DNA of 64,000 nucleotides from Spirosoma radiotolerans. GTDB taxonomy: Bacteria; Bacteroidota; Bacteroidia; Cytophagales; Spirosomataceae. Shown piece after piece: positions 24,699-33,994 of this stretch. The position numbers were made by a program, and so were the translations under genes. Each line of letters opens with the position of its first letter. Position 1 is the stretch's first letter. A model generated the notes under the pieces. That model searched no databases. It worked only from the letters and a program-made list of their open reading frames with translations, and was not told where the DNA came from. Where the stretch lies: NCBI RefSeq assembly GCF_000974425.1, contig NZ_CP010429.1, forward strand, positions 62,001 to 126,000, read 5' to 3'.

Positions 24699-26051
24699 CT
24701 AAATCATTCCCCGTGCTTTCAGTTCCAGGTATTTATTCACGGTGTTGGCGGTCAGGTTCTGCGGTGCCGTCAGAATAGTCTGGATGCCGTATTGGGCTAA
24801 CTCTCTCACAATCTGTTTTTTCTCGAACGCGAATTTTTCGCCGATCGTCTTAAGGTAAATCTGTTCGGTATCCGAGGCTGGCAGATCAAGTAAGCTGCGT
24901 AACTCTGTATTTTCGAAGAAAATAACCAATAACAGATGATCTTTGGCCAGCCGACGCAGATAGGGTAGCTGCCGATGCATGGCGTTTACCGTTTCAAAAT
25001 TGGTAAATAATAGCAACAAGCTTCGCTGGCGAATGTGTGTTCTGACGCTGGCATACAGGCTCTCGAAGTCTGTTTCCAGAAATTGCGTTTTCTGGCGGTA
25101 TAGGAGTTCCAGAATCCGGAGCATGTGCCCTGTGCGACGGTCGGCAGGGAGAAGTTGACCTACCTGACTGGAAAAGGTCAGAATACCCGCCCGGTCCTGT
25201 TTGAGGAGAGCAATGTTACTCAACACCAAACTGGCGTTGATGGCATAATCCAGTAAAGTAAGCCCATCGAAGGGTGATTGCATCACACGGCCCTTATCGA
25301 TCAGGCAATAAACGGGTTGGGATCGTTCGTCCTGATAGGCATTAATCATGAGTGATGTTCCCTGGGCATCACTTCGGCGGGAGGTTGCCTTCCAGTTAAT
25401 TGTTCTGACATCGTCGCCGGTAGCATAGGGGCGCACCTGCTCAAATTCCATGCTGTGCCCAAGGCGACGAATCCGCTTCACTCCCACTTCATTCAGGCGA
25501 TTGGTAGCAGCCAGAAGCTCATACTGGCGCATTTGTAGATACGATGGATACACGGCCACCATCTTGCCCTGCTCAAACTGAAAGCGCCGTTTTAATAGTC
25601 CTAAAGGCGATAAGGCAAAAACGTTGACCGCGCCAAAGCTGTATTCGCCCCGCCGGGTTGGCCGGAGTTCGTAGCGAATAGCCCGTGTTTCGCGTGGGTT
25701 CAGGTGGGCATTGAACAGGACATCGCGCCGTTGGAACTGGAACGGAATTTCGTCAATCACTTCCACACGGGTTCGGAAAGCGTATTGGTTTTCGAGATAA
25801 ATTGTAATCGGGTTCTCATCGCCATTCGACAGCCGGTCGGGAACTTCACGACGGGCAAACACGGCACGTCGGGCCTGATTCCGAAATAAAAGCCAGGCGT
25901 CTAATCCAATCAGGATAACGAACGCGACAAAGGCGACACGGACCAGCGGAAACAAAATCGGTAACGCATAGGCCGCGATAAACAACAACACCAGCACAAT
26001 GAGCGTAAACCACAGGCGCATAGCGACGAAAAGGGAGCGGAAAATTGGCAT
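24699..26051 (-). CDS. DUF58 domain protein of the MoxR cluster
   Basis: 450 residues. Two N-terminal membrane helices (about 10-50) precede a soluble part with the DUF58 core (RPYATGDDVRTINWKATSRR). A von Willebrand A-like fold follows, with degenerate metal-site residues (VYCLIDKGRVM). DUF58 proteins accompany MoxR ATPases and are thought to be their clients or adaptors. It is the last gene of the minus-strand cluster. Confidence 0.88.
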   Translation of the reverse strand: MPIFRSLFVAMRLWFTLIVLVLLFIAAYALPILFPLVRVAFVAFVILIGLDAWLLFRNQARRAVFARREVPDRLSNGDENPITIYLENQYAFRTRVEVIDEIPFQFQRRDVLFNAHLNPRETRAIRYELRPTRRGEYSFGAVNVFALSPLGLLKRRFQFEQGKMVAVYPSYLQMRQYELLAATNRLNEVGVKRIRRLGHSMEFEQVRPYATGDDVRTINWKATSRRSDAQGTSLMINAYQDERSQPVYCLIDKGRVMQSPFDGLTLLDYAINASLVLSNIALLKQDRAGILTFSSQVGQLLPADRRTGHMLRILELLYRQKTQFLETDFESLYASVRTHIRQRSLLLLFTNFETVNAMHRQLPYLRRLAKDHLLLVIFFENTELRSLLDLPASDTEQIYLKTIGEKFAFEKKQIVRELAQYGIQTILTAPQNLTANTVNKYLELKARGMI

Positions 26052-26056
26052 GCTTG

Positions 26057-26872
26057 CTACGGTTTGGTTTTTAGCTGGCTGATGGCCTCGTCAATTTCTT
26101 CTTCGTAAATCGGATTAAAGTCATCTTCCTGATAGTCGCCAGTCCGTTCGGCACGCAGGGCTTTAACGAAAAATGACGCATCCTGAAAAGCAGTTCGGGC
26201 TTCGGCCGTGCGGCCCAGTTGTAACAACGCCCGTCCTTTATGATAGGCAACCAGCGCACTTCGGTTGAAGTTTTTGGTGGCCTGCGCCAGATCAGTCAGG
26301 GCTTTATCGGCTTGCCCAATAGCCATATAACTCACTGCCCTGCTAACGAAATGTTTATAGTTGACCCATTCGGCCCCATGCTTTCGGGCGAGCGAATCTA
26401 TGGCGATACAAAACTGCTCAATGGCTTTCGGATGATTGTTGAGGCCACGATAGGCCAATCCGCGTAGGTAACTGACGGGATTGTGGCTGATCATGTCATC
26501 GAAATTGGGCGTCAGGGCGTCGTAGGCGTCAAGATGCTGGAGCGCACGAGGGTAATCCTTAAGCGATCTCAAATAAACTTCTCCGATCATGCCATTTTCT
26601 TTTGGGTAGCTGTTGCCTGTTTTTTCCAGCCACAAAGTGGCTTCTTCGTAATTCTGTCGCCAAAGATGATAGAAGGAGTGGGACCGGTAATTCTGAGCCG
26701 ACGCCGATAGGGTATCAAGATGGCTTTTTTGTCGGCTTGTTGCGCCAAAGAATACTAATTCAGGATTGCGGTTAATCGCCAGCATGGATGCCGACGATTT
26801 TAGAAACTGCTCGGCAGGCTGCGCGAAGGCTGCCATACGAAGCAAAAGGCAAAGAAATAAAGCAGTCTTCAT
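26057..26872 (-). CDS. Secreted tetratricopeptide-repeat protein of the MoxR cluster
   Basis: 271 residues. Short signal peptide (MKTALFLCLLLRMAAFAQ) then TPR-type helical pairs (GEVYLRSLKDYPRALQHLDAYDALTP, LRGLAYRGLNNHPKAIEQF, VAYHKGRALLQLGRTAEARTAFQDA). Probably a periplasmic scaffold. Its ATG overlaps the stop of the upstream gene by four bases (ATGA) and it ends six bases before the DUF58 start, so the three are translationally coupled. Confidence 0.8.
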   Translation of the reverse strand: MKTALFLCLLLRMAAFAQPAEQFLKSSASMLAINRNPELVFFGATSRQKSHLDTLSASAQNYRSHSFYHLWRQNYEEATLWLEKTGNSYPKENGMIGEVYLRSLKDYPRALQHLDAYDALTPNFDDMISHNPVSYLRGLAYRGLNNHPKAIEQFCIAIDSLARKHGAEWVNYKHFVSRAVSYMAIGQADKALTDLAQATKNFNRSALVAYHKGRALLQLGRTAEARTAFQDASFFVKALRAERTGDYQEDDFNPIYEEEIDEAISQLKTKP

Positions 26873-27945
26873 GGCAGAATGTCGGTTACACGCCCATCCT
26901 TAAGTCGGAACGTAACCACAAGGGATACATCGTGTGGCGGATCTGTCGGTTGTGATTGACGCAAGGTTGGGTCTGTTCCGACGCGGTTCTGACAAATGTC
27001 CCGCAATTGATCTGTTATTCGCCTATCAAACAGTTTGGGACAATAGTCTTCGCCAAAGCCGCTCAGTTCAAATGGTCCCTGCTCACCTTCGCAGTTAAGG
27101 ACAAACCGGACCCGGATCAGGCCCGACTGGCCGATCTGCTGAACAGGTTGATAATAGTTGGTAATTAATTGTATGAGGTCATACCGTTTTGAGGGATTGC
27201 TGACTGACCTTGAATTCCACGTTTGTGAAAAACAATTACTACAAGGCTGAAAATCAGTGGGGTGGCACACTTCACCCGCTGGTATGTCCCGGATTAACCG
27301 AAATGTTTCTGTCGTTACAGTACACCCATTCCAGCCGATAGCCTGCATCTGGTTTGCATTCAGATTGGCAATCTGCCACAGGGGCTTAAAATCCCCGTCC
27401 TTGTTGTGTTGATTTCCCCGAATCACCAGAAAAACCGATGATCCGAATCGCACTACCTGCCAGAAATGAACGGTTTTCTTTTTCGTCGCTGTGTTTTCCA
27501 CACTAACCTGACCATTGCTATAGAAGCTAATGGTCAGGTTATTTGATTGCCAAACCCGTCCGTTAAGTTGCTGATAGGTATTGGCTGAATCGACCGGAAT
27601 AGCGCTGAACTTCCGAAATACCATTGGATAGAGCGTGCCGATCCGGAGCAGGCCACCTTGAAGACTAACTAGCCGGGGCGCATAATGAACGGTATCTAAA
27701 CGGACTGTATCGCCCTGAACAGCCCAGGTGGATACCAGCGGCTGCGCTGAATTATCGACCATGCCAAGCTGGTAAGCTCCATCGGGCTCTAACCGAAGAT
27801 AAGTTGGGAGTGGGCAAAAAAAATCAGCTTCCCATTCAGCGTGAACGCCAATCCATGTACCGATCAACTGCTCCCGGCTGGGCGACTGCGCCTGAAGCAG
27901 TAAAGCTGAAAGAAGAAAAGAGATGATGTAGACGGTCCGCTGCAT
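26869..27945 (-). CDS. Secreted hypothetical protein of the MoxR cluster
   Basis: 358 residues from the ATG at 27943-27945, which yields a good signal peptide (MQRTVYIISFLLSALLLQAQ); the frame is open to 28050. The N-terminal half resembles a lipocalin-like small barrel (LIGTWIGVHAEWEADF, then repeated strands). A later part, QIGQSGLIRVRFVLNCEGEQGPFEL, resembles a TonB C-terminal-like fold. Both are weak impressions and I do not assign a function. It overlaps the TPR gene by four bases. Confidence 0.65.
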   Translation of the reverse strand: MQRTVYIISFLLSALLLQAQSPSREQLIGTWIGVHAEWEADFFCPLPTYLRLEPDGAYQLGMVDNSAQPLVSTWAVQGDTVRLDTVHYAPRLVSLQGGLLRIGTLYPMVFRKFSAIPVDSANTYQQLNGRVWQSNNLTISFYSNGQVSVENTATKKKTVHFWQVVRFGSSVFLVIRGNQHNKDGDFKPLWQIANLNANQMQAIGWNGCTVTTETFRLIRDIPAGEVCHPTDFQPCSNCFSQTWNSRSVSNPSKRYDLIQLITNYYQPVQQIGQSGLIRVRFVLNCEGEQGPFELSGFGEDYCPKLFDRRITDQLRDICQNRVGTDPTLRQSQPTDPPHDVSLVVTFRLKDGRVTDILP

Positions 27946-28118
27946 TTGCACAAACACCTTTCTGGTACGCCCGTTTTGGCTGGGACGTAGGTGCCTGTAG
28001 CAGTACAGGAAGTTGTTAACCAATAAGGTTTCTATCCGCTTCATTGGCATTGTCTATTCTTAGTATCAGTTACTCAAATTCCTGGGTCTGTTGTCACGGA
28101 TTTATTTACTTGGACGGT

Positions 28119-28206
28119 TTCGCTGACGCGAGCCTGGTCCGTGTCTTCACGGACCAGGGAGTGAACCTAAGTCTTCGCAGACTTGGGATACAAACTGATC
28201 GAACCG
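28119..28206. repeat. Stem-loop cluster with GGTCCGTG palindrome upstream of 27945
   Basis: Outer arms ACGGTTTCG (about 28114-28122) and CGAACCGT (28200-28207) enclose two short hairpins: CTGGTCCGTG-TCTT-CACGGACCAG (28134-28157, perfect) and CCTAAGTCT-TCGC-AGACTTGGG (28166-28187, one G-U pair). The first shares its core with the three copies at 5164-5319. It sits in the 272-base gap between the moxR gene and the secreted protein gene, within a same-strand cluster, and could be a processing or partial termination site. Confidence 0.75.
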
Positions 28207-28217
28207 TGATTCATCGT

Positions 28218-29192
28218 TCATCGGGGTACTTCAATTTTCTGCACCAATTGGCTAATAACGTCATCGGCGGTCGCCCCTTCCATTTCACGTTCGGGTGTGA
28301 GCAGCACGCGGTGGCGGAGCACCGAAGGCGCTAATTCCTGCACATCTTCGGGTGTGATGAAGTCACGTCCCCGGAGTGTGGCCAGGGCTTTAGCGCTATT
28401 GAGCAACGCGACCGACGCGCGGGGCGACGCACCCAAATAGAGCGATTTACTAGCTCGGGTAGCCTGCACAATCTGGGCGATATAGTCGAACAACTTGTCT
28501 TCAACATAAACCTGATGTACTAACCCGCGCAGGGCTGTCAACTGATCGGCTGTGAGGACGGTAGTAACCGCGTCGAGCGCATCGGCCAGATTGCGCCGTT
28601 GGTGGTTACCCCGCAGAATAGCGACCTCTTCGCTGGCCGTAGGATATCCGACGATTATTTTAAACAGGAACCGGTCCAGTTGCGCTTCGGGCAACCGGTA
28701 GGTGCCTTCCTGCTCAATGGGATTTTGAGTGGCCAGTACCATAAAAGGGGCATCGAGCGGATAGGTTGTCCCGTCATTGGTTACCTGCCGCTCTTCCATT
28801 ACTTCAAATAAAGCCGCCTGTGTTTTGGCCGGAGCCCGGTTAATTTCGTCGATCAGTACCAGGTTGGCGAAAATGGGCCCTTGTCTAAATACGAAGTCGC
28901 CGGTTTTGGGTGTGAAGACCGAGTTGCCCAATACGTCAGAGGGCATTAGATCGGGGGTGAACTGAATCCGGCTGAAACCCACTGACATCGTTTTGGCCAG
29001 TAGTTTGGCCGTCAGGGTTTTGGCTACACCTGGTACACCCTCAATGAGTACGTGGCCATCGGCAAGCAACGCCGTCAGTAGCAAATCGACCGTCTGATGC
29101 TGCCCAACAATGACTTTTCCGACCTCAGCGCGGATGGCCTCAACGGCCGAGGTGAGCGAAGTAAGGTCTAAGCGAGTTTGTAATGAGTCCAT
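28218..29192 (-). CDS. MoxR-type AAA+ ATPase
   Basis: 324 residues. Walker A GVPGVAKT (about 52-59), Walker B LVLIDEINRA, and the MoxR-specific FTPDLMPSDVLGNSVF, with a C-terminal helical lid (LGASPRASVALLNSAKALA). MoxR ATPases act as chaperones that assemble or activate enzymes, usually with DUF58 or VWA proteins such as those encoded here. Located mid-cluster; a hairpin overlaps the 54-base gap to the upstream gene. Confidence 0.93.
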   Translation of the reverse strand: MDSLQTRLDLTSLTSAVEAIRAEVGKVIVGQHQTVDLLLTALLADGHVLIEGVPGVAKTLTAKLLAKTMSVGFSRIQFTPDLMPSDVLGNSVFTPKTGDFVFRQGPIFANLVLIDEINRAPAKTQAALFEVMEERQVTNDGTTYPLDAPFMVLATQNPIEQEGTYRLPEAQLDRFLFKIIVGYPTASEEVAILRGNHQRRNLADALDAVTTVLTADQLTALRGLVHQVYVEDKLFDYIAQIVQATRASKSLYLGASPRASVALLNSAKALATLRGRDFITPEDVQELAPSVLRHRVLLTPEREMEGATADDVISQLVQKIEVPR

Positions 29193-29200
29193 AGGGATTG

Positions 29201-29251
29201 TCTGAACCAGGATTTAATTGATTTTTCTGATCAACTAAATCCTGGTTCAGA
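29201..29251 (-). terminator. Hairpin in the DUF4350-moxR gap
   Basis: TCTGAACCAGGATTTA (29201-29216) is exactly complementary to 29236-29251, with a further inner TTGAT/ATCAA pairing. It overlaps the stop codon of the upstream gene and ends nine bases before the moxR ATG. There is no clear U-tract, so attenuation or mRNA protection is as likely as full termination. Confidence 0.6.
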
Positions 29252-30431
29252 TAGCTTGTTTAAAGTTTTCTATTGCCCGATTCAGGGTAATCAAATCGTA
29301 TTCTGATAAGGATATGCTTTTTTGTGCATCACGTAGAAGTCGTACTAAATCGGCCGTTTCGTCCAGCGGTGCGCCACTTTTCCGGGCCAGGGTTTCGGTG
29401 AATTCCTTGTCCAGACTGGTGGTAGTTAACCCATATCGTTCGCGAAGGTCGGCCAGAAAGTACTGGATTTTCTTGCGGGCGAGGTTTTCATGATCGCCTT
29501 GCTGAAAGTACATACGGCCAATGGTTTGCACAAAATCCACCGAGGTATTTTTAGGGGCCTCTATAACCGGAATGATACGCTGTGTTCGCTTGCCCGCAAA
29601 AATTACGTAAAAAATCAGGCCAAACGCCACCAAGTAATAAGCCCAGTTAAGGGCGGGCTGGGAGTGGATGTATCGGAAAATAGACTGCTCGTCTTCACTG
29701 AACCGGCCTTGTTTCTGATACTCGTCCCAATAGGTTGGTCGGGCAGGCAGGTAAGCAAGTGCTTTAAAGGCATAATCGGACGTCTTCGGGTCCAGCACAT
29801 AGTAATTGGTAAAGGCCAACGGCAGGTTATGGATGAAAAAATGCCCTTTCCCGTATTGAATACGAATGAAAACAGGTTCCTTTCTGGCGTTGCGGCCTAG
29901 TACCGTGATGTGTGCGGGTTGCTTAATGGTCAGGAAGTTTCGGCCATCATCATGAACGAAATTATACCCCGCAGTCTTACGAAGCGACGGATTGACGAAG
30001 TTTTGCCGAAGGGTCGAGTCCGCCTTCGACTCATCTTTCACATCGGCTCTGAAACCAAGAGTTATCCCCAATGAATCAGGAAACTCATACGCCGAAATAA
30101 ATGCATTGTTGCCCCGACGGACAAAGGTCAAGAGTTGCTCGCGGTCGTTTTTATCCACGTCGAACTCCCGGCAGACAGCTATGTAATTGCTTGGCGTCGG
30201 CAACTTCGTCTCGGTCAATAACGTGTAGACGGGCAAACGTACCGTCCTGATTGCCGACGGCTGTATAACATCCGGCAATAGCTCAAACAACGCCTGTGTA
30301 CCAAACGGAATTTTATCATCGTTCTCGTAGGTCGCCCTCCAGTCAATTGGTTTCGGACGATAGTACTCAAAGAGCACATAGGCCGTTATGGTAACAAGCA
30401 GGATGAGCAGGTATTTATTGGGTTTTTGCAA
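29247..30431 (-). CDS. DUF4350 domain membrane protein
   Basis: 394 residues. One N-terminal helix (LLILLVTITAYVLFEYY), an extracytoplasmic DUF4350 domain (YENDDKIPFGTQALFELLP, a GATase-like fold), a second helix (about 265-285, LNWAYYLVAFGLIFYVIFAG), then a cytoplasmic helical tail. A regular partner in Bacteroidota MoxR clusters, with unproven function. It lies between the DUF4129 gene and moxR on the same strand. Confidence 0.85.
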   Translation of the reverse strand: MQKPNKYLLILLVTITAYVLFEYYRPKPIDWRATYENDDKIPFGTQALFELLPDVIQPSAIRTVRLPVYTLLTETKLPTPSNYIAVCREFDVDKNDREQLLTFVRRGNNAFISAYEFPDSLGITLGFRADVKDESKADSTLRQNFVNPSLRKTAGYNFVHDDGRNFLTIKQPAHITVLGRNARKEPVFIRIQYGKGHFFIHNLPLAFTNYYVLDPKTSDYAFKALAYLPARPTYWDEYQKQGRFSEDEQSIFRYIHSQPALNWAYYLVAFGLIFYVIFAGKRTQRIIPVIEAPKNTSVDFVQTIGRMYFQQGDHENLARKKIQYFLADLRERYGLTTTSLDKEFTETLARKSGAPLDETADLVRLLRDAQKSISLSEYDLITLNRAIENFKQAI

Positions 30432-30461
30432 AATCAGTTGTGCCGGATTACCAGTCAGTGC

Positions 30462-31256
30462 TTAGTTGATGGGTTGATGTTGCCCCGATTTGTTGAAGGC
30501 GACAAAGGCCGTTCGTAAGGAAGCGAACTGTCTTTCATCTATCGGAAAATCACCATACCAAACGAATTCAAACTGGGCCGTCAGACGCTCAAAATCAGCC
30601 TGGAGCGGAGAGTTCGCCAGTTCATAGACATACTGGCGGTTAGTTTTCTCGGGCTTATAGGCAATACGACCTGCATCGGTTAGCTGCTTAATCGTTTTGA
30701 GGTACAAAAGCCGTACTGCCAGCCGGAAGTTTCGATGGCTGACAGCTTCGTCAATAGCTGTATCAAAATCAATCTCGTGAATATCTTCGGCCGTATTTTC
30801 ATACGCCAGCCCTGCTGACTGCGCTTTTTTAGGAAGCAGAAATGTCAGCACTTCGGCCTTCAGAAGCAGGTAGATGGCACTCCCGGCGATGATAACCAGA
30901 ATTACGTATTGCCAAACATTTTCGTATGCTTCGCTCGACAGAAAAGCGCCAAGTTTTCGGAGAAACCAGGCCCAAAGCCTTGCCAGGGGGTTTTCAGGCG
31001 GAGGAGCGTCATATCCATACTGGTAGTCATGATCGGTCTGAAGATCGCGCAGATGGTCTTTTTCGGGATAACGAACCTGCAGCGGAGTTCGGTCATCGCG
31101 CGTATTGACAGCTTTCGTCGTATCGTTCGACTGTGCCAACGCCACGGGTGAAGCAAGAAGCAACAGGCATAAGCAACCCGCCGTCAGATAATACCGACCA
31201 AGGCTTGTTATCCGTAAACCGTACAGAGCAAACCAGCTATTAATACTCTCCTTCAT
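30462..31256 (-). CDS. DUF4129 domain membrane protein
   Basis: 264 residues from the ATG at 31254-31256; the frame is open to 31298 and both starts overlap the upstream gene. Signal or anchor helix (about 20-40), a membrane helix near 115-135 (VILVIIAGSAIYLLLKAEVLTF), and the C-terminal DUF4129 region (HRNFRLAVRLLYLKTIKQLTDAGRIAYKPEKTNRQYV). Typical MoxR-cluster component related to transglutaminase-linked C-terminal domains. The overlap with the preceding gene suggests translational coupling. Confidence 0.82.
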   Translation of the reverse strand: MKESINSWFALYGLRITSLGRYYLTAGCLCLLLLASPVALAQSNDTTKAVNTRDDRTPLQVRYPEKDHLRDLQTDHDYQYGYDAPPPENPLARLWAWFLRKLGAFLSSEAYENVWQYVILVIIAGSAIYLLLKAEVLTFLLPKKAQSAGLAYENTAEDIHEIDFDTAIDEAVSHRNFRLAVRLLYLKTIKQLTDAGRIAYKPEKTNRQYVYELANSPLQADFERLTAQFEFVWYGDFPIDERQFASLRTAFVAFNKSGQHQPIN

Positions 31257-32130
31257 CCGTTGCTCGGGGCTGAGTTGGTGATGTACCGATGGAGTCAATG
31301 GCCGAAATCAGGCCCCGGCCTTCCTGCCGTTCAACCAGGTTGGTGTACTGAAAACCAATGGCGGTGTAAAGAACGACGTTCAATAAGGTACGGCCCACCA
31401 GATTGATGACGTTGCCCAAAATGAGCCACACCACAGAAACGTTGGGAAGCATCTTGGCACCTGTCAGAAAAGCGATAAGGGTAGCGGGTACTGCGAAGAG
31501 AAGGCCAACAACGGCCACAATGATGCCCATAACCACAATCAGCCCGAACGTAGACCACCATTTATCCCGAATAAGCTGAAAACAACGAGACCATGTCGTG
31601 CCGAAATCGGTATTTTCGAAAGCCGTAACCGCCAGGGAAAGAGACAGGACAACCGCCACATAGAGGCCCGGAATAAACAAAAACACAAACCCGATACCGA
31701 TAATAATTGAGTTGAGGACCGAGATAATGATGGCTCGCCCAATCATCGGTTGCACTTCCGCCCAAACGTCGGCCACGGAAATGGTGTTGCTCTTGGTTCG
31801 GTCGTAAATTCTCATGTGGGCATAGGTCGTCACAATAACAGCCACGTTCGCCAGAACACTAAAGAACATAGCCAGCCAGAAGGTGGGTGATATGAATTTA
31901 GTCATCAATTGAAAGGGTGCCATTGGGTTCTGCTCATCCATTTCGCCAGAATCTCGCGCAAACTGAAGCATATCCGATTGCATAACGCCGGTAGCAATAC
32001 CCGCCACTAACGCCACAGGTCCCACAATGTAAATAAGTGCCATGCCCAGACTACGCATATTCTGAATAATATACTGGAAGGTGGCGTTGATTTTGTTGCC
32101 AAAATCGCGTTGTTCGAAGAGTTGAATCAT
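31240..32130 (-). CDS. Multi-pass membrane protein of the MoxR cluster
   Basis: 296 residues with about six membrane helices and short loops; the N-terminus (MIQLFEQRDFGNKINATFQYI) is cytoplasmic-like. Proteins of this kind occur between DUF4129 and SpoIIM genes in related clusters, but I do not recognise a named domain with confidence. Its start overlaps the SpoIIM-like stop by four bases, and its end overlaps the DUF4129 start. Confidence 0.8.
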   Translation of the reverse strand: MIQLFEQRDFGNKINATFQYIIQNMRSLGMALIYIVGPVALVAGIATGVMQSDMLQFARDSGEMDEQNPMAPFQLMTKFISPTFWLAMFFSVLANVAVIVTTYAHMRIYDRTKSNTISVADVWAEVQPMIGRAIIISVLNSIIIGIGFVFLFIPGLYVAVVLSLSLAVTAFENTDFGTTWSRCFQLIRDKWWSTFGLIVVMGIIVAVVGLLFAVPATLIAFLTGAKMLPNVSVVWLILGNVINLVGRTLLNVVLYTAIGFQYTNLVERQEGRGLISAIDSIGTSPTQPRATDEGEY

Positions 32131-33071
32131 GGTTGTCGATTACGGTTTAGGGAGATAGGATAGAGAATAAAATACCAGATAATGAAAGACGCCGATGTCA
32201 GGATTATTCCCCCGCTGATAAGGGGCGGCAGCGTCAATCGCGTGACGAAGCTTTCCAGAAACCCAGCCATGATGAAAACGGGGACCAGGCCAATGGCAAT
32301 TTTAAGTCCCTGCTTAATGCCCCGTTTGAACGAGGTTAACCGCGAGTAGGTGCCCGGAAATAAGAGGCTATTGCCAACCGTTAGACCCGCACAACCGGCA
32401 ATAATAATCGCGGATATTTCAAGCGTGCCATGAATCCAGATTTTGAGGACTGAATCAAGCAGCAGCCCGCGCTCGTAAAAGAAATATTGAAAGGCACCCA
32501 GCATGACACCGTTGTAAAACAGCATCGCCATGGTGCCAAACGACGCAAACAACCCAAATATGAAGGTTCGGAATGCTACATAAATGTTATTCAACGTGAT
32601 CTGAACGAACATTGTCGATTGACCGCTGCTGTTATACACACCGAGCGGATCCCCTTTTTTGATATTTTCGAGCGTCATGTTCACGTACCTATCGCCCAGA
32701 ATCAGCTGTACGAACGTATGGTCGTGGGCCGCCGACACCCACCCCAAAATGCCAGCCGCCAGAAAAATTCCCGCCGATATGGCCAGCAACCGGTGCGACT
32801 GCCGAAAAAGCATAGGCAACTCATACGTCCAGAAGGTAATGAACCGGCTTCGGTCGTCGCGCCGGTTTTGCATGAGGCTCCGGTGCATCTGAGCCGCTAA
32901 TCCGTTGAGGTAACGCGTTACATTCGAATCAGGATAAAACGTTTGTGCATACGATAGGTCATCGGTCAGTTCCACAAAACGGGCTGTCAGTTCATCGGGA
33001 TCACGCGTAGGATTTTGCTCCATATCGCGCCATTTGTCGGTATTGCGTTTAACGAAAAGAGCTTCGCGCAT
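32127..33071 (-). CDS. SpoIIM-like (stage II sporulation protein M) membrane protein
   Basis: 314 residues. A soluble N-terminal part of about 95 residues is followed by five or six membrane helices with the SpoIIM/DUF95 pattern (NNIYVAFRTFIFGLFASFGTM, GVMLGAFQYFF, IWIHGTLEISAIIIAG). The organism need not sporulate; the family is widespread in MoxR/RDD clusters. First gene of the minus-strand cluster and divergent from the RDD gene, so the promoters of both lie in 33072-33240. Confidence 0.87.
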   Translation of the reverse strand: MREALFVKRNTDKWRDMEQNPTRDPDELTARFVELTDDLSYAQTFYPDSNVTRYLNGLAAQMHRSLMQNRRDDRSRFITFWTYELPMLFRQSHRLLAISAGIFLAAGILGWVSAAHDHTFVQLILGDRYVNMTLENIKKGDPLGVYNSSGQSTMFVQITLNNIYVAFRTFIFGLFASFGTMAMLFYNGVMLGAFQYFFYERGLLLDSVLKIWIHGTLEISAIIIAGCAGLTVGNSLLFPGTYSRLTSFKRGIKQGLKIAIGLVPVFIMAGFLESFVTRLTLPPLISGGIILTSASFIIWYFILYPISLNRNRQP

Positions 33072-33240
33072 AAAGTAGGCCGATGCACATCGGGAAATCG
33101 TGGTAAAGTATGTTAAGTTGAGGCAAAAATCTCTTTTTAGAAAGACTTAAGTCGCTTTTGTCGTAAATATTTTGACCTCATTGCTGTACTAACGACTTTT
33201 GGCGTTTAGCCGCCGGGCGGTTTCGTTTTGATTTATACGC

Positions 33241-33936
33241 ATGTCTCTTACAATCCGCACTTCCCAAAACGTTTCGGTAGCGTACGAACCCGCCAGCGTT
33301 GGCGACCGGATTCTGGCCGCTATGCTGGATTACCTGGTCATTTTCGGCTGGACACTGCTCGTCTTCGGGATTCCGGCCAGGCTGAACCTAACGCCAGGGA
33401 CTTTTTACGTCGTCGTCTCCCTGTTTCCGATTGTGGTTTATGACCTGCTTTCCGAATGGTTTCTGAATGGTCGCAGCGTTGGCAAAATTGCCATGGGTAT
33501 CCGGGTCGTTATGCTGGATGGCTCGCAGCCTGGCCTGGGAGCTTATCTGCTCCGGTGGTTATTGCGAATTATCGAGTCGGTCGCTTTCCTGGGCGGTGTT
33601 GTTCCTATCATTACTGTGGCGGCCAATGGGAAAGGCCAGCGGCTGGGCGATATTGCGGCCGGAACTACCGTTGTCAAACTGAAGCCAGCCGTTTCGTTGG
33701 ACGATGTTTTGATTCGACCGTTACCAGAGAATTATGTGTTGCAATTTCCCGATGTGCGCTTGCTTTCAGATCGGGACGTGGGCATTATTCGTCAAACGCT
33801 GCGTCAGGGCGACGGATGGGTAATTGGGCGCACGGCCGATAAAATTAAGCAGGTGACTGGCGTTCAGAGCGATTTGCCGGATCGGGCTTTTCTGGAAACG
33901 GTTATTAGCGATTATCAGTTTATAACAACACAGTAG
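33241..33936 (+). CDS. RDD family membrane protein
   Basis: 231 residues. The RDD signature appears as VGDRILAAMLDYLVIFGW, then GRSVGKIAMGIRVV and RLGDIAAGTTVVKLKP. Three membrane helices and a C-terminal cytoplasmic tail of about 85 residues. RDD proteins are linked to transport and to MoxR clusters. Here it is divergent from the SpoIIM-like gene, which strengthens the functional tie. The next gene begins within a few dozen bases. Confidence 0.88.
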   Translation: MSLTIRTSQNVSVAYEPASVGDRILAAMLDYLVIFGWTLLVFGIPARLNLTPGTFYVVVSLFPIVVYDLLSEWFLNGRSVGKIAMGIRVVMLDGSQPGLGAYLLRWLLRIIESVAFLGGVVPIITVAANGKGQRLGDIAAGTTVVKLKPAVSLDDVLIRPLPENYVLQFPDVRLLSDRDVGIIRQTLRQGDGWVIGRTADKIKQVTGVQSDLPDRAFLETVISDYQFITTQ

Positions 33937-33994
33937 CGTGGCTTTTCAGCCGCAGCAATCCGAAATTAAAGGTGGCTTCTTGGCCGCACGACCT

